Source: Sphingomonas sp. 1F27F7B (GTDB lineage: Bacteria; Pseudomonadota; Alphaproteobacteria; Sphingomonadales; Sphingomonadaceae). From it: a DNA stretch of 64,000 nucleotides. The notes below the pieces were generated by a model. That model saw nothing but the letters and a program-made list of their open reading frames with translations, was not told where the DNA came from and made no database searches. The position numbers and the translations under genes are program-made. Shown one piece after another: positions 28,319-38,248 of the stretch. The DNA lies in the NCBI RefSeq assembly GCF_005503355.1, contig NZ_SCMK01000006.1, positions 124,001-188,000 of the forward strand, in the 5' to 3' direction. How positions within the stretch are numbered: position 1 is the first letter of the stretch; the number at the start of each line of letters is the position of its first letter.

Positions 28319-30538
28319 TCATGCCAGGGCGGCGTCTTCGCCCATCAATTCAGGGAAGAAACGCTCATGCGCCGCCTTGAGATCGGTCAAGGCCACGCAG
28401 AAATCGCCTTCTTCCAGCTCGAAGATGATCCGGTCCTTGATCGTGCGACCAATCGGGTCTGCCGCGAGACCGGCCTTGTCGGCGGCGACCAGAAAGTCGG
28501 CGAGCGATTCGTCGCGCACGGTGACGACGTACAGCCCCTGATCCTCGCCGAAGAAGGAGCCCGCGATTCCGAAGGGCTGGGGCTGGTCGATGATCGCGCC
28601 GATGCCCGAGGCCATCGCCATCTCGGCGAGCGCCACCGCCAGGCCGCCATCGGCCACATCATGGCAGGCGGTGATGCAGCCGGTGTTGATCGCCGAGCGG
28701 ACAAAGGCGCCGGTGCGGCGCTCCATCATCAGGTCGACCGCCGGGGGCGGGCCCTCTTCGCGGCCGTGCAGCTCGCGCAGCCAAAGCGACTGGCCGAGAT
28801 GGCCCGAACGCTCGCCGACCGCCAGGATGATGTCGCCGGTGCCCTTGAAGGCGATGGTCGCGCTCTTGCTGTAATCCTTGAGCAGGCCGATCGCGCCGAT
28901 CGCCGGGGTCGGCAGGATCGCCGAGCCGCCACCGGTCGCCTTGCTTTCGTTGTAGAGCGAGACGTTGCCCGAGACGATCGGGAAGTCGAGCGCGCGGCAC
29001 GCCTCCGACATGCCCTCGAGGCAGCCGACGATCTGGCCCATGATCTCGGGGCGCTGGGGATTGGCGAAGTTGAGGCAGTTGGTCACTGCCAGCGGCGTGG
29101 CACCCACCGCCGACAGGTTGCGCCACGCCTCGGCAATGGCCTGCTTGCCGCCCTCGACCGGATCGGCGAAGCAATAGCGCGGGGTGCAGTCGGTGGTGAT
29201 CGCCAGGCCCTTGCCCGAGCCGTGCACCCGGACCACCGCGGCATCGCCGCCCGGGCGCTGGACGGTGTCGGCGCCGACCATGTGGTCATATTGCTCCCAG
29301 ATCCAGCGGCGCGAAGCCAGGTCGGGCGTGCCGACCAGCTTGAGCAGGTCGGCGGCCGGATCCGCGCTCTCGGGCACGTCCGCCAGCTCGGCGGGCTTCG
29401 GCGTCGGCACATGCGGCCGGTCGTAGAGCGGGGCTTCGTCCGCCAGCGGGGCGAGCGGAATGTCGGCGACCGTGTCGCCCTTCCACTTGAGCACCATGCG
29501 GCCGGTGTCGGTGACATGGCCGATCACCGCGAAATCGAGCTCCCACTTGCGGAAGATCGCCTCGGCAAAGGCTTCGCGGCCCGGCTTGAGCACCATGAGC
29601 ATGCGCTCCTGGCTCTCCGAGAGCATCATCTCGTACGGCGTCATGCCGGTCTCGCGCTGGGGGACATCGTCCATGATCAGCTCGATGCCGACGCCGCCCT
29701 TGCTGGCCATCTCGACCGACGACGAAGTGAGGCCGGCGGCGCCCATGTCCTGGATCGCGACGATCGCGTCCGACGACATCAGCTCGAGGCACGCCTCGAT
29801 CAGCAGCTTTTCGGTGAAGGGGTCGCCGACCTGGACGGTGGGGCGCTTTTCCTCCGAATCCTCGCCGAAGTCGGCCGAGGCCATGGTCGCGCCGTGGATG
29901 CCGTCGCGGCCGGTCTTCGAGCCGACATAGACGATCGGATTGCCGACGCCCGAAGCGGCCGAATAGAAGATCTTGTCGGTATCGGCGATGCCGACGGTCA
30001 TCGCATTGACCAGGATGTTGCCGTCATAGGCCTTGTGGAAATTGACTTCGCCGCCGACGGTGGGGACGCCCACGCAATTGCCGTAGCCGCCGATGCCATG
30101 GACCACGCCGGCGATGAGGTGCTTCATCTTGGGGTGATCGGGCCGGCCGAAGCGCAGCGCGTTCATGTTGGCGATCGGGCGCGCGCCCATGGTGAACACG
30201 TCGCGCAGGATGCCGCCCACGCCGGTCGCTGCGCCCTGATAGGGCTCGATATAGCTCGGGTGGTTATGGCTCTCCATCTTGAAGATGGCTGCCTGGCCGT
30301 CGCCGATATCCACCACGCCGGCATTCTCGCCCGGGCCGCAGATCACCTGGGGACCCTCGGTCGGCAGCTTCTTCAGGTGGATGCGGCTCGACTTGTAGCT
30401 GCAATGCTCCGACCACATCACCGAGAAGATGCCGAGCTCGGTGAGGTTGGGCTCGCGGCCCATCGCCTTCAGGACGCGCTCATATTCTTCGGGGGTGAAG
30501 CCGTGCTCGGCGACGATCTCGGACGTGATCTGGGTCAT
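28319..30538 (-). CDS. purL: Phosphoribosylformylglycinamidine synthase subunit II
   Basis: PurL, with PurS and PurQ, converts FGAR to FGAM in purine synthesis. The 739-residue small form begins [19 protein letters not shown]. It contains the ATP-binding [20 protein letters not shown] motif, [35 protein letters not shown], and the [15 protein letters not shown] segment [17 protein letters not shown]. The start was set at the conserved MTQIT rather than an ATG eight codons earlier. purS, purQ and purC are not adjacent. Confidence 0.98.
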   Translation of the reverse strand: MTQITSEIVAEHGFTPEEYERVLKAMGREPNLTELGIFSVMWSEHCSYKSSRIHLKKLPTEGPQVICGPGENAGVVDIGDGQAAIFKMESHNHPSYIEPYQGAATGVGGILRDVFTMGARPIANMNALRFGRPDHPKMKHLIAGVVHGIGGYGNCVGVPTVGGEVNFHKAYDGNILVNAMTVGIADTDKIFYSAASGVGNPIVYVGSKTGRDGIHGATMASADFGEDSEEKRPTVQVGDPFTEKLLIEACLELMSSDAIVAIQDMGAAGLTSSSVEMASKGGVGIELIMDDVPQRETGMTPYEMMLSESQERMLMVLKPGREAFAEAIFRKWELDFAVIGHVTDTGRMVLKWKGDTVADIPLAPLADEAPLYDRPHVPTPKPAELADVPESADPAADLLKLVGTPDLASRRWIWEQYDHMVGADTVQRPGGDAAVVRVHGSGKGLAITTDCTPRYCFADPVEGGKQAIAEAWRNLSAVGATPLAVTNCLNFANPQRPEIMGQIVGCLEGMSEACRALDFPIVSGNVSLYNESKATGGGSAILPTPAIGAIGLLKDYSKSATIAFKGTGDIILAVGERSGHLGQSLWLRELHGREEGPPPAVDLMMERRTGAFVRSAINTGCITACHDVADGGLAVALAEMAMASGIGAIIDQPQPFGIAGSFFGEDQGLYVVTVRDESLADFLVAADKAGLAADPIGRTIKDRIIFELEEGDFCVALTDLKAAHERFFPELMGEDAALA

Positions 30539-30843
30539 GGGCGCAGCCCATAGCGAGGGCATGTGCCCGCGTCACCCCCGAGCGGGAGCCGCGCGAAAAT
30601 GTTGACTGCGTTGACTCGCCTTCGCGTGCGCGGAGGGCGGGAGGGCACGGCGCGCACGCGCATGCCTGCTCCGGCAAGGGCGGCGAGCGGAAACGCGGCG
30701 GGGAAGGGATGGGGCATCGGCATTACCGCCAGCCAAGCAGATGGAATCCCGCATTAAAAGACCGGGTCGTCGCTGAAACTGGGTGCTGGACATTAACCAT
30801 TGGAGGAGTAGCAAGGCGAACGGGGTGGAGCCTTGGGTGTAGC
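30539..30843. other. Intergenic region, purL to PAS gene
   Basis: This 305-base region separates divergent genes and should carry both promoters. A direct repeat TTGACTGCGTTGACT lies at about 30602-30616 and could supply -35 boxes. I see no supported gene, no riboswitch fold I recognise and no repeat element. Confidence 0.4.
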
Positions 30844-31284
30844 ATGGCGAGTCACTGGATAGATCGGGTCGCGGAGCCGCCCGTCGGCCGGGTGCCGATG
30901 GGCTGGGCAAACGGGCTGCACGTCGTGCCCGATCATGCCCCCGGCTTGCTCGCGCCGATGCCGGCCGCCTGGGAATGCGATCTTTCCGACGATTCACTGC
31001 GCTGGACGCCGGGTGTGTTCGAGATCTTCGGCCTGCCGCCCGGCCGGCCGGTGCTGCGCGACGAAGTGGTCGCGATGTACAGCGCGGAATCGCAGGCCGA
31101 ACTGGCCCGGCTGCGATCGGAGGCGATCGCCAATTGCGGCAGCTTCACCTTCGAAGCCGAGATTCGTCGGCCGAGCGGCGAGATGCGCTGGATGCGGGTG
31201 ACCGCCGATGTCGAAGTGCGCGATGGCCGGCCAGTCTATCTCTATGGCTTGAAACAGGACATCACGCACCTGAGACGGGGCTAG
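30844..31284 (+). CDS. PAS domain protein
   Basis: The 146-residue protein is one PAS fold of the PAS_3 type: WECDLSDDSLRWTPGVFEIFGLPPGRPVLRDEVVAMY and the C-terminal MRWMRVTADVEVRDGRPVYLYGLKQDITHLR. No output domain is attached, so it may be a sensor module or a partner protein. The start MASHWIDRV was chosen over an upstream in-frame start at 30709 lacking PAS sequence. A diguanylate cyclase gene converges from the other side. Confidence 0.8.
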   Translation: MASHWIDRVAEPPVGRVPMGWANGLHVVPDHAPGLLAPMPAAWECDLSDDSLRWTPGVFEIFGLPPGRPVLRDEVVAMYSAESQAELARLRSEAIANCGSFTFEAEIRRPSGEMRWMRVTADVEVRDGRPVYLYGLKQDITHLRRG

Positions 31285-31286
31285 TT

Positions 31287-31306
31287 CCTTCCCCGGAGGG
31301 GGAAGG
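31287..31306 (+). terminator. Hairpin after the PAS gene
   Basis: CCTTCCCC pairs with GGGGAAGG around a short loop, beginning three bases after the TAG stop. It belongs to the GC-rich repeat type seen at 52590 and may act as a bidirectional terminator between the convergent PAS and GGDEF genes. No T-tract follows. Confidence 0.4.
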
Positions 31307-31404
31307 GCACCATGCGCGGCGTGGCGGAGGAGTCCCTTCCGCCGCGTATGCACGGCTTGGGACAAACGCCCGCGCTCCACCACGGACGTGAAGAAAGACG
31401 GTTC

Positions 31405-32499
31405 CTAGGCTGCGGAGGCCACCGGCAGCGTGGAAGTCACCACGCGATCCTTGCCCGCATGCTTCGCGGCATAGAGCAAGTCGTCGGCGAGGCGCAGCGC
31501 ATCGGCGTGATCGCCCGTGATCGGTGCGACGCCCGCCGAGAAGCTGATCCGGCCGATCGGCAGGTCGGTGGTCTGGTCGCGCAGCAGGCGCTCGCGCAGT
31601 CGCGCGCGGCAGTCATCGAGCCGGTCGGCGGCTTCCTCGGCGTCGGCTCCCTCGAACAGGCAGACGAATTCCTCGCCGCCATAACGCGCGACCATCACCC
31701 GGCGGCCAAGATCCTCGCGCAGGAAGCGCGCGACGAAGCGGAGCACGCGGTCGCCAGTATGGTGGCCATGCCGGTCGTTGATCGCCTTGAAATTGTCGAT
31801 GTCGCACAGCGCGAGGGCGAAGGGAGCGGCATCCGGCCGCGCCAGCGTTTCCTCCATCCGCGCGAAAAAGCCGCGGCGATTGGGCAGGCCGGTGAGGTGA
31901 TCCTCCTCCGCCTCGCGCACCGCGCGTTCGAGATCGGCGCGCAGGCGGCGCGTGTCCTCGCGGGTGCGTTCGAGCCGGCCGCCGATCTTGCGCGTCGTCT
32001 CGGCGACTTCGAGCGTGACTTCAAGCAGCCGGCGATAGGCCTCGCCCGGCTCGCTGCCCATCTGGTCCGCCGCTTCGCCGAGCGCGGTCGAATAAGCGCT
32101 GGTCGAAGCGGTGGCGTCGCCCACCGCGCCAAGACAATCGGCGACCTTGCTCTCCAGTTCGCGGGTAAGCTTGTCGAGCTTGTCAGGCGTTTCGCTGGCA
32201 GCGCAGCGCTCGACGATCCGCTCGATGTCGCGATCGGTGAGGCGGCCCTTGGCGTTGAGCAGTTCCTGGGCCGCCCGCACCAGCGGAGCCTCCAGGCCGT
32301 CGAGGAAGCGGCCGGCGAAATCGAAGTTGGTCGTGCTGGGCTCCAGCCCGTGCTGGAACAGGAAGGCGCCGATCTGCTCGTAGCGTAGCCGGTGCAGCGC
32401 GGTCCGGTCGGGCGCGGCCCAGGGGTCTTCCCCTTCGCCGCGGCGAAACCAGGAGACGAGCCGATCGAGCGGGGAGTGGAGCGAGACGGGCGTGCTCAT
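31405..32499 (-). CDS. Diguanylate cyclase (GGDEF)
   Basis: The C-terminal GGDEF domain (about residues 198-355) has DHLTGLPNRRGF, the metal-binding CDIDNFKAINDRHGH and the active-site GGEEF at 274-278, all needed to make cyclic di-GMP. The product-inhibition RxxD motif expected at 265-268 is replaced by GRRV. The N-terminal ~195 residues are helical, with a probable coiled coil (about 165-198) and no recognised sensor fold. The start MSTPVSLHSP was preferred over the in-frame extension to 32694. Confidence 0.9.
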   Translation of the reverse strand: MSTPVSLHSPLDRLVSWFRRGEGEDPWAAPDRTALHRLRYEQIGAFLFQHGLEPSTTNFDFAGRFLDGLEAPLVRAAQELLNAKGRLTDRDIERIVERCAASETPDKLDKLTRELESKVADCLGAVGDATASTSAYSTALGEAADQMGSEPGEAYRRLLEVTLEVAETTRKIGGRLERTREDTRRLRADLERAVREAEEDHLTGLPNRRGFFARMEETLARPDAAPFALALCDIDNFKAINDRHGHHTGDRVLRFVARFLREDLGRRVMVARYGGEEFVCLFEGADAEEAADRLDDCRARLRERLLRDQTTDLPIGRISFSAGVAPITGDHADALRLADDLLYAAKHAGKDRVVTSTLPVASAA

Positions 32500-32696
32500 G
32501 GCCGCGCACCGCCGGTCCGTGCGGGATCCTTGCCCGCGCAATGCCCATCGATCCTGACCCTTGTCCGCATTTCCCCGCCCCCGTTTCCTGGGGATTGTTA
32601 CGGGAGCGATCGTAATATTCGCGTTAATCCTGCCGGGAATTCGCCAAATCGGGTAGCGTGGCCGGCTCTGGGTCGGGGACTCACATTCCTTCAATC

Positions 32697-32868
32697 GTCA
32701 TCCCCGCGCAGGCGGGGATCCAGGGCCAGGTGCGGAGCCGAGGTGGCGGGGTGCTGCCCGCTCCGGATGGCGTTCGCGCGGTGGTGCCGATATCCCGCAT
32801 TACCCTGGATCCCCGCCTGCGCGGGGATGACGAAGGAAAATCGGATACTTGTTTGGGTTCTCAACCTA
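32697..32868. repeat. Dispersed element, long copy with TAGGTTGAGAAC tail
   Basis: Perfect 27-bp inverted arms at 32697-32723 and 32805-32831 enclose an 81-base centre that is homologous to the centre of the copy at 46053. The right side carries the tail ATACTTGTTTGGGTTCTCAA and CCTA, whose last bases form the TAG stop of arsC on the - strand. The rest of the 32500-32865 gap shows no gene. Confidence 0.85.
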
Positions 32869-33204
32869 CAGGATCTCGCGCACCCGCTCCGGCGGGCGGC
32901 CGAGGCGGACGCCCTTTTCGGTCGCCACCAGCGGCCGTTCGATCAGGATCGGGTCGGCTGCCATCGCATCGAGGATCGCATCGTCGTCCGCACCCTTCAG
33001 GGGCTTGGCGGCGTCCTCGGCGATGCGCAGGCCCTCGCGCGCGGTCATGCCGGCGCGGGCATAGAGGTCCTTCAGCGTCTCGCGGCTCGGCGGGGTCTTG
33101 AGATACTCGACCACTTCGACCTCGAGGCCCGGCGTTCCGTTCAGGATCGCCAGCGCCTCGCGCGACTTGGAGCAGCGGGGATTGTGGTAGATGGTGGCCT
33201 TCAT
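32866..33204 (-). CDS. arsC: Arsenate reductase (glutaredoxin type)
   Basis: The 112-residue protein starts [21 protein letters not shown] with the catalytic Cys11 in the NPRCSKSR motif of glutaredoxin-coupled ArsC, and ends with the [22 protein letters not shown] segment. There is no ars operon context. It overlaps the 3' end of accC by four bases, so it is the last gene of the aroQ-accB-accC transcript. Its stop codon lies in a repeat tail. A role in general thiol redox rather than arsenic resistance is possible. Confidence 0.88.
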   Translation of the reverse strand: MKATIYHNPRCSKSREALAILNGTPGLEVEVVEYLKTPPSRETLKDLYARAGMTAREGLRIAEDAAKPLKGADDDAILDAMAADPILIERPLVATEKGVRLGRPPERVREIL

Positions 33205-34556
33205 GCCTCGTCCTGCCGGGCGAGCCACTCTTCCAGCCACTTGATCGTATAGTCGCCCTTCTGGAAATCAGGATCGTCGAGCAGCGCCTGGTGGAGCGGG
33301 ATGGTGGTCTTCATCCCGTCGATCACGAACTCCTCGAGCGCGCGGCGCAGGCGGCGGAGCGCACCCTGGCGCGTGGTGCCGTAGACGATCAGCTTGGCGA
33401 TCATCGAGTCGTAATAGGGCGGCACCTTGTAGCCGGCATAGAGACCCGAATCGACGCGGACGTTCATGCCGCCCGGCGCGTGATAGCCCTTCACCAGGCC
33501 CGGCGAGGGAGCGAAGGTGCGGGGATCCTCGGCGTTGATGCGGCATTCGATCGCATGGCCGCGGAAGACGACGTCTTCCTGGCGCAGCGTCAGGCCGTGG
33601 CCTTCCGCCACGCGGATCTGCTCGCGGACGAGGTCGAGGCCGGTGATCGCCTCGGTCACCGGATGCTCCACCTGCAGGCGGGTGTTCATTTCGATGAAGT
33701 AGAACTCGCCGTTTTCCCACAGGAACTCGATCGTGCCGGCGCCGCGATAGCCCATGTCGGCCATCGCCCTGGCGCAGATCCCGCCGATACGCTCGCGCTC
33801 CTCGGCCGAGAGCACCGGCGAGGGGGCTTCCTCGAGCACCTTCTGGTGGCGGCGCTGGAGCGAGCAGTCGCGCTCGCCGAGGTGAATGGCGTTGCCGTTG
33901 CCGTCGCCGAACACCTGCACCTCGATGTGGCGCGGGTTGCCGAGATACTTTTCCAGATACACCGTGGCGTCGCCGAAGGCGGCCTTCGCCTCGCTGCCGG
34001 CCTGGAGCATCTGCGCTTCGAGGTCGGCGGGGTTGGTGACCACCTTCATGCCGCGGCCGCCGCCGCCCGATGCGGCCTTGATGATCACCGGATAGCCCGC
34101 GGCCTCGGCGATGCGCTTGGCTTCCTCGACATCGCTGATCGCGCCGTCCGAGCCGGGGACAAGCGGCAGGCCGAGCGCACCGGCGGTGCGCTTCGCCTCG
34201 ATCTTGTCGCCCATCGTGCGGATGTGCTCGGGCTTGGGCCCGACGAAGATGATCCCGTGCGCCTCGACGATCTCGGCGAACTTCGCGTTCTCCGAGAGGA
34301 AGCCATAGCCCGGATGGATCGCGTCGGCACCGGAGATCTCCGCCGCGGCGATGATCCGGTCGATCTTGAGATAGCTCTCGGCCGCGGCCGGCGGCCCGAT
34401 GCAGATCGCTTCGTCCGCCAGCCGCACGTGCATCGCGTCCGAATCGGCGGTGGAGTGCACCGCGACGGTCTTGATGCCCATCTCGTGACAGGCGCGGTGG
34501 ATGCGCAGCGCGATCTCGCCGCGATTGGCGATCAGGAGCTTCTTGATCTCGGGCAT
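33201..34556 (-). CDS. accC: Acetyl-CoA carboxylase biotin carboxylase subunit
   Basis: AccC carboxylates biotin on AccB, the first half-reaction of malonyl-CoA synthesis. The 451 residues show the ATP-grasp features: [21 protein letters not shown], the Gly-rich loop [14 protein letters not shown], and the catalytic [16 protein letters not shown]. It starts two bases after the accB stop. Downstream arsC overlaps its end. Confidence 0.98.
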   Translation of the reverse strand: MPEIKKLLIANRGEIALRIHRACHEMGIKTVAVHSTADSDAMHVRLADEAICIGPPAAAESYLKIDRIIAAAEISGADAIHPGYGFLSENAKFAEIVEAHGIIFVGPKPEHIRTMGDKIEAKRTAGALGLPLVPGSDGAISDVEEAKRIAEAAGYPVIIKAASGGGGRGMKVVTNPADLEAQMLQAGSEAKAAFGDATVYLEKYLGNPRHIEVQVFGDGNGNAIHLGERDCSLQRRHQKVLEEAPSPVLSAEERERIGGICARAMADMGYRGAGTIEFLWENGEFYFIEMNTRLQVEHPVTEAITGLDLVREQIRVAEGHGLTLRQEDVVFRGHAIECRINAEDPRTFAPSPGLVKGYHAPGGMNVRVDSGLYAGYKVPPYYDSMIAKLIVYGTTRQGALRRLRRALEEFVIDGMKTTIPLHQALLDDPDFQKGDYTIKWLEEWLARQDEA

Positions 34557-34558
34557 GG

Positions 34559-35038
34559 TTACTCGACCACGACCAGCGGCTGGTCGAACTCGACCGGCTG
34601 GCCGTTGTCGACCAGGATCGCCTTGACCGTGCCGGCCGAAGTGGCGTGGATCGGGTTCATCACCTTCATCGCCTCGATGATCAGCAGCGTGTCGCCGGCC
34701 TTCACCGTCTGGCCGACCGCGACGAAATTGGCCGCCTCGGGATTCGGCGCCAGATAGACGGTGCCGACCATCGGTGACTTGACCGCGTTCAGCGCCGACG
34801 CCGCGGGCGCGGCCTCGACGGCCGGCGCGGCGGCTACCGGTGCCGCAATCGCGGGCGCTGCCATCGGCGCCTGCATTATCGCCGGCGCGGCCTGCACGGT
34901 GCGGGCGACGCGGACCTTGCGATCGCCGTCCTCGACTTCGATTTCGGTGAGATTGGTGTCGTCCAGCACGGCGGCGAGCTGCCGCACCAGGTCGATGTCG
35001 ACCTGCATTGCGCCCGTCTTGTCGTTCTTTTCTGCCAT
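34559..35038 (-). CDS. accB: Biotin carboxyl carrier protein of acetyl-CoA carboxylase
   Basis: AccB carries biotin between AccC and the carboxyltransferase. Biotin attaches to Lys125 in the EAMKVMN motif of the C-terminal biotinyl domain (about residues 83-159). An Ala/Pro-rich linker occupies about 50-82. The 159-residue start [21 protein letters not shown] was chosen on family grounds over a long Arg-rich upstream extension. It lies 34 bases after aroQ. Confidence 0.97.
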   Translation of the reverse strand: MAEKNDKTGAMQVDIDLVRQLAAVLDDTNLTEIEVEDGDRKVRVARTVQAAPAIMQAPMAAPAIAAPVAAAPAVEAAPAASALNAVKSPMVGTVYLAPNPEAANFVAVGQTVKAGDTLLIIEAMKVMNPIHATSAGTVKAILVDNGQPVEFDQPLVVVE

Positions 35039-35072
35039 TTGATCTCGTCTTCCGATGAAACGGCGCCCTTTG

Positions 35073-35513
35073 TCAGAGGAGCGCGGCGGCTTCAAGCGCA
35101 AGCATGTAGGACAGCGCCCCGAAACCCGCGATGGTTCCCCTGGCGGCCATGCCGACATAGCTGTGGTGGCGATATTCCTCCCGCGCGAGCGGGTTGGAGA
35201 TATGGACTTCAAGTACCGGCGTCCTGATCGAGCGGATCGCGTCGTACAGCGCGAGGCTGGTATGGGTGAACGCACCCGCATTGAGCAGCACCGCCCGCGC
35301 GCCGCGGGCCTGGGCCTCGTGGAGCCAGTCGATCAGATGGCCCTCGTGATTCGACTGACGCAGATCGATCTCGAGGCCGAGCGCCTTGGCCCGGTCTTCC
35401 AGCCGGCCCGCAATGTCGTCGAGCGTGTCCGAACCGTAGATCTCCGGCTCGCGCAGTCCCAGCAGGTTGAGGTTGGGACCGTTGAGGACGTAGATCGTAT
35501 CGGCCAAGGCCAA
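35073..35513 (-). CDS. aroQ: 3-dehydroquinate dehydratase, type II
   Basis: AroQ dehydrates 3-dehydroquinate in the shikimate pathway. The 146-residue protein has the type II signatures [19 protein letters not shown], the catalytic-loop sequence [27 protein letters not shown] and VEVHISN-like [19 protein letters not shown]. It leads the aroQ-accB-accC-arsC unit and is divergent from the thiS-thiG gene across 75 bases. Confidence 0.97.
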   Translation of the reverse strand: MALADTIYVLNGPNLNLLGLREPEIYGSDTLDDIAGRLEDRAKALGLEIDLRQSNHEGHLIDWLHEAQARGARAVLLNAGAFTHTSLALYDAIRSIRTPVLEVHISNPLAREEYRHHSYVGMAARGTIAGFGALSYMLALEAAALL

Positions 35514-35588
35514 GCCTTTCGGTTGCGGGCGCGGGAGCGGCTTCCCTATATGAGCCCGCGCTCCCGATCAAATATCCAAGGACAGTAC

Positions 35589-36620
35589 ATGCACAGCGAC
35601 GGCACCGTCTCCATCACCGTCAACGGCGAGCACAAGCGAGTCACTGCGGGCCTCACCATCGCCCGGCTGGCCGAGGAGCTGGGGCTGGTGCCCGCCAAGC
35701 TGGCAGTGGAGCGCAACCTGGAAGTGGTGCCGCGCTCGACGCTGGACCAGGTGATGGTCGAGGATGGCGACGAACTGGAGATCGTGCACTTCGTCGGCGG
35801 CGGCGACCATCCGGTCGCGGCGGGCGGCGGCGATCATGGCAGGCGCGTCGATGACGATAGCTGGACCGTGGCGGGCAGGACCTTCCGCTCGCGGCTGATC
35901 GTCGGCACCGGCAAGTACAAGGATTTCGAGCAGAACGCAGCGGCCGTGGCCGCGTCGGGCGCGGAGATCGTGACCGTGGCGGTGCGCCGGGTGAACGTGA
36001 GTGATCCCAAGGCGCCGATGCTCACCGACTATATCGATCCGAAGAAGATCACCTACCTGCCCAACACCGCCGGCTGCTTCGATGCCGAATCGGCGATCCG
36101 CACGCTGCGGCTGGCGCGCGAGGCGGGCGGCTGGGAGCTGGTGAAGCTCGAAGTGCTGGGCGAGGCGCGGACGCTCTATCCGGACATGGTCGAGACGCTC
36201 CGTGCCACCGAGATCCTCGCGAACGAAGGCTTCAAGCCGATGGTCTATTGCGTCGACGATCCCATCGCCGCCAGGCGGCTGGAGGATGCCGGGGCAGTGG
36301 CGATCATGCCGCTCGGCGCGCCGATCGGATCGGGGCTGGGCATCCAGAACCGGGTGACGATCCGGCTGATCGTGGAAGGGGCCAAGGTGCCGGTGCTGGT
36401 CGATGCCGGAGTCGGCTCGGCGAGCGACGCGGCGGTGGGCATGGAACTGGGCTGTGACGGCATCCTGATGAACACTGCGATCGCCGAGGCGAAGGATCCG
36501 ATCCTGATGGCGGCGGCGATGAAGGCGGCGGTGGAGGCCGGGCGGCTCTCCTATCGCGCCGGGCGCATGGCCAAGCGCCGTTATGCCGATCCGTCGAGCC
36601 CGCTCGCGGGGCTGATCTGA
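35589..36620 (+). CDS. ThiS-ThiG fusion: sulfur carrier and thiazole synthase
   Basis: Residues 1-72 are ThiS-like ([26 protein letters not shown]...[11 protein letters not shown]), and residues about 90-343 are a complete ThiG barrel with the Schiff-base Lys186 in VKLEVLGE and the phosphate-binding [12 protein letters not shown]. ThiG builds the thiamin thiazole from DXP, dehydroglycine and ThiS-thiocarboxylate. The ThiS Gly-Gly that must become a free thiocarboxylate is internal here (residues 70-72). The start is the ATG at the ThiS-like N-terminus. No TPP riboswitch is evident upstream. Confidence 0.95.
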   Translation: MHSDGTVSITVNGEHKRVTAGLTIARLAEELGLVPAKLAVERNLEVVPRSTLDQVMVEDGDELEIVHFVGGGDHPVAAGGGDHGRRVDDDSWTVAGRTFRSRLIVGTGKYKDFEQNAAAVAASGAEIVTVAVRRVNVSDPKAPMLTDYIDPKKITYLPNTAGCFDAESAIRTLRLAREAGGWELVKLEVLGEARTLYPDMVETLRATEILANEGFKPMVYCVDDPIAARRLEDAGAVAIMPLGAPIGSGLGIQNRVTIRLIVEGAKVPVLVDAGVGSASDAAVGMELGCDGILMNTAIAEAKDPILMAAAMKAAVEAGRLSYRAGRMAKRRYADPSSPLAGLI

Positions 36621-37402
36621 TGCGGGGCGCGGCGGCCGCGGCGCTTGCGCTGGTCGCGCTCTCCGCCTGCCACCCCAAGCCGGCGAATGTGCCCAAGGAG
36701 GCGCGCGCCATCTCCGCCGAGCCGGTGACGCTCACCGCGGCGGACGGGGTGAAGGTGGCCGGGGTCTATACCGGGGTGGAGAAGCCCAAGGCGCTGATCC
36801 TGCTCTTCCACCAGGCCGAATCGGGCCGGGACGAATATGCCACCATCGCGCCGCGGCTGGCGACCTGGGGCTATGCGTCGCTCCGCATCGATCAGCGTGC
36901 CGGCGGCGACCTGTTCGGCGGCAACGAGACGGCGAGGGGCGTCGGCGTCAAGCCGGGCCATATCGCGACTTCGGCGGAATATCTGGCGGCCAAGCCCGAT
37001 CTTGAGGCCGCGCTCGCCTGGGCGGAAACCCGGAAGCTGCCGGTGATCCTGTGGGGCAGCAGCTATTCGGCCTCGCTGGCCTTCCTGCTCGCCGCCGAGC
37101 ATCCGGGCGAAGTGAAGGCCGTGCTGGCCTTCTCGCCCGGCGAGTATTTCGACGATGCGAAGCTGGTAAGGACCGCGGCCGCCAAGGTGAAGGCGCCGGT
37201 GTTCGTGACTTCCGCCCAGGACGGGCGCGAGATCGACGCGGCGCGCGACATCCTTGCCGCGGTGCCGGGCGAGAAGGAGCAGTTCGTGCCCAAGCAAGGC
37301 GGCGTGCACGGTTCCTCGACCCTGCTGCGCCCGAAGAATCCCGATGGCGCCGAGCCGGCCTGGGCCGCGGTGATCGCGTTCCTGCAGAAGGTGGCGCCCT
37401 GA
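36620..37402 (+). CDS. Alpha/beta-hydrolase lipoprotein
   Basis: The signal peptide ends with LSAC (Cys17), followed by an alpha/beta-hydrolase of about 240 residues. The nucleophile elbow is WGSSYSA. The oxyanion strand LILLFHQAESGRDEYATIAPRLATWGYASLRIDQR and the C-terminal catalytic His in the GVHGSS segment are visible. The substrate is unknown. It starts on the last base of the thiS-thiG stop (TGATG), so it is co-transcribed, but no thiamin function is implied. Confidence 0.82.
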   Translation: MRGAAAAALALVALSACHPKPANVPKEARAISAEPVTLTAADGVKVAGVYTGVEKPKALILLFHQAESGRDEYATIAPRLATWGYASLRIDQRAGGDLFGGNETARGVGVKPGHIATSAEYLAAKPDLEAALAWAETRKLPVILWGSSYSASLAFLLAAEHPGEVKAVLAFSPGEYFDDAKLVRTAAAKVKAPVFVTSAQDGREIDAARDILAAVPGEKEQFVPKQGGVHGSSTLLRPKNPDGAEPAWAAVIAFLQKVAP

Positions 37403-37410
37403 CCCTGGTT

Positions 37411-37431
37411 CCCCTCCCTGGAAGGGAGGGG
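37411..37431 (+). terminator. GC-rich hairpin after the hydrolase gene
   Basis: CCCCTCCCT and AGGGAGGGG are perfectly complementary around a GGA loop, followed by only two T residues. It is nine bases after the stop codon and may terminate transcription. Confidence 0.5.
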
Positions 37432-37459
37432 TTAGACCGAGGACATTTGATTTCCCGTC

Positions 37460-37540
37460 GTCATCCCCGCGCAGGCGGGGATCCAGGGTAATGAAGCGGC
37501 GCCCTTTGCGGCTCTGGATCCCCGCCTGCGCGGGGATGAC
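37460..37540. repeat. Dispersed inverted-repeat element (short core copy)
   Basis: Two 27-bp arms, identical to those at 13241 and 32697, enclose a 27-base centre (total 81 bp, the same size as the 13241 copy). It lies between the convergent hydrolase and methyltransferase genes. No TAGGTTGAGAAC tail is attached to this copy. Confidence 0.85.
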
Positions 37541-37561
37541 GGAGGATAGGGGCCGGCGCGC

Positions 37562-38170
37562 TCAATGCGGTTTCCGCACCAGCCACACCGAACGGCCGCC
37601 GGTCGCGGCGTCCTCCGGCTTGTAGGCGAGTTCGAACAACCCGGTCTTCGCGAACACCGCGCGATATTCCGCCGGGTCGGCACTGGCGTGGAACAGCGCC
37701 TCGCCGAACTGGCACCCGATCGCGCTGCCGCGCGCGGGCCCCGTGTTGAACAGCAGCGCACCGCCGGGCGAGAGCCAGGAGGCCATCCGCTCGAGCAGGG
37801 CGAGCTGATCGTCGGCGGGCAGGTGGAAGAGGCTGTCCCAGGCAATGATCCCGCCGAACATGGCGTCCAGCGTCACGTCGCGGATGTCCGCCGCGATCCA
37901 GCGCTCGCGCGGGAAGCGCGTGCGGCACAGCGCGATCATCTTCTCCGAGACGTCGATGCCGGTGATCGGGTGGTGCGCGTCGTGCAGATAGCGCGCGATC
38001 GGCTCCCCCGCGCCGCAGCCCAGGTCCAGGACCGGCGCGCCCTTCGGCACCCCCAGCAGGAAGCGGTCGAGCCAGGCGCGTTCGGCGAAACGCTTGCGCC
38101 GCTCATGATCGAAGGCATGGGCATGTCGCTCATAATGTTCGGCAATCCGCTCTGGCATGACGGAACCCAT
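37562..38170 (-). CDS. SAM-dependent methyltransferase
   Basis: The class I methyltransferase SAM motif VLDLGCGAGEPIARYLHD is at about residues 47-64. Motif II ITGIDVSEKMIALCRTRFP and IIAWDSLFHLPADDQ follow. The length is 202 residues from the first ATG; an ATG four codons later (38158) is also plausible. The substrate cannot be deduced. It stands alone on the - strand between two + strand genes. Confidence 0.88.
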   Translation of the reverse strand: MGSVMPERIAEHYERHAHAFDHERRKRFAERAWLDRFLLGVPKGAPVLDLGCGAGEPIARYLHDAHHPITGIDVSEKMIALCRTRFPRERWIAADIRDVTLDAMFGGIIAWDSLFHLPADDQLALLERMASWLSPGGALLFNTGPARGSAIGCQFGEALFHASADPAEYRAVFAKTGLFELAYKPEDAATGGRSVWLVRKPH

Positions 38171-38248
38171 ATCCGGCGCTGACCGTTGTTTCAGTCAGAC
38201 GGATCACAGGCGCGGCCAAGCGCCGATCCGCGGCAGGAGATTGGAATC

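Noticed and set aside
28367..30553. Long + strand open frame opposite purL
   Set aside because: Low-complexity Arg/Ala/Asp/Gly composition and no recognisable domain; purL on the - strand explains the region fully.
30539..30843. Purine riboswitch before purL
   Set aside because: The sequence upstream of purL shows no aptamer-like conserved core that I can recognise.
32866..33204. An arsenic-resistance operon
   Set aside because: arsC is the last gene of the aroQ-accB-accC transcript and no arsB, acr3, arsR or arsH gene is nearby.
35514..35588. TPP riboswitch upstream of the thiS-thiG gene
   Set aside because: The gap is only 75 bases and does not contain the conserved THI-box sequences; only a GC-rich hairpin and a TATAT stretch are visible.
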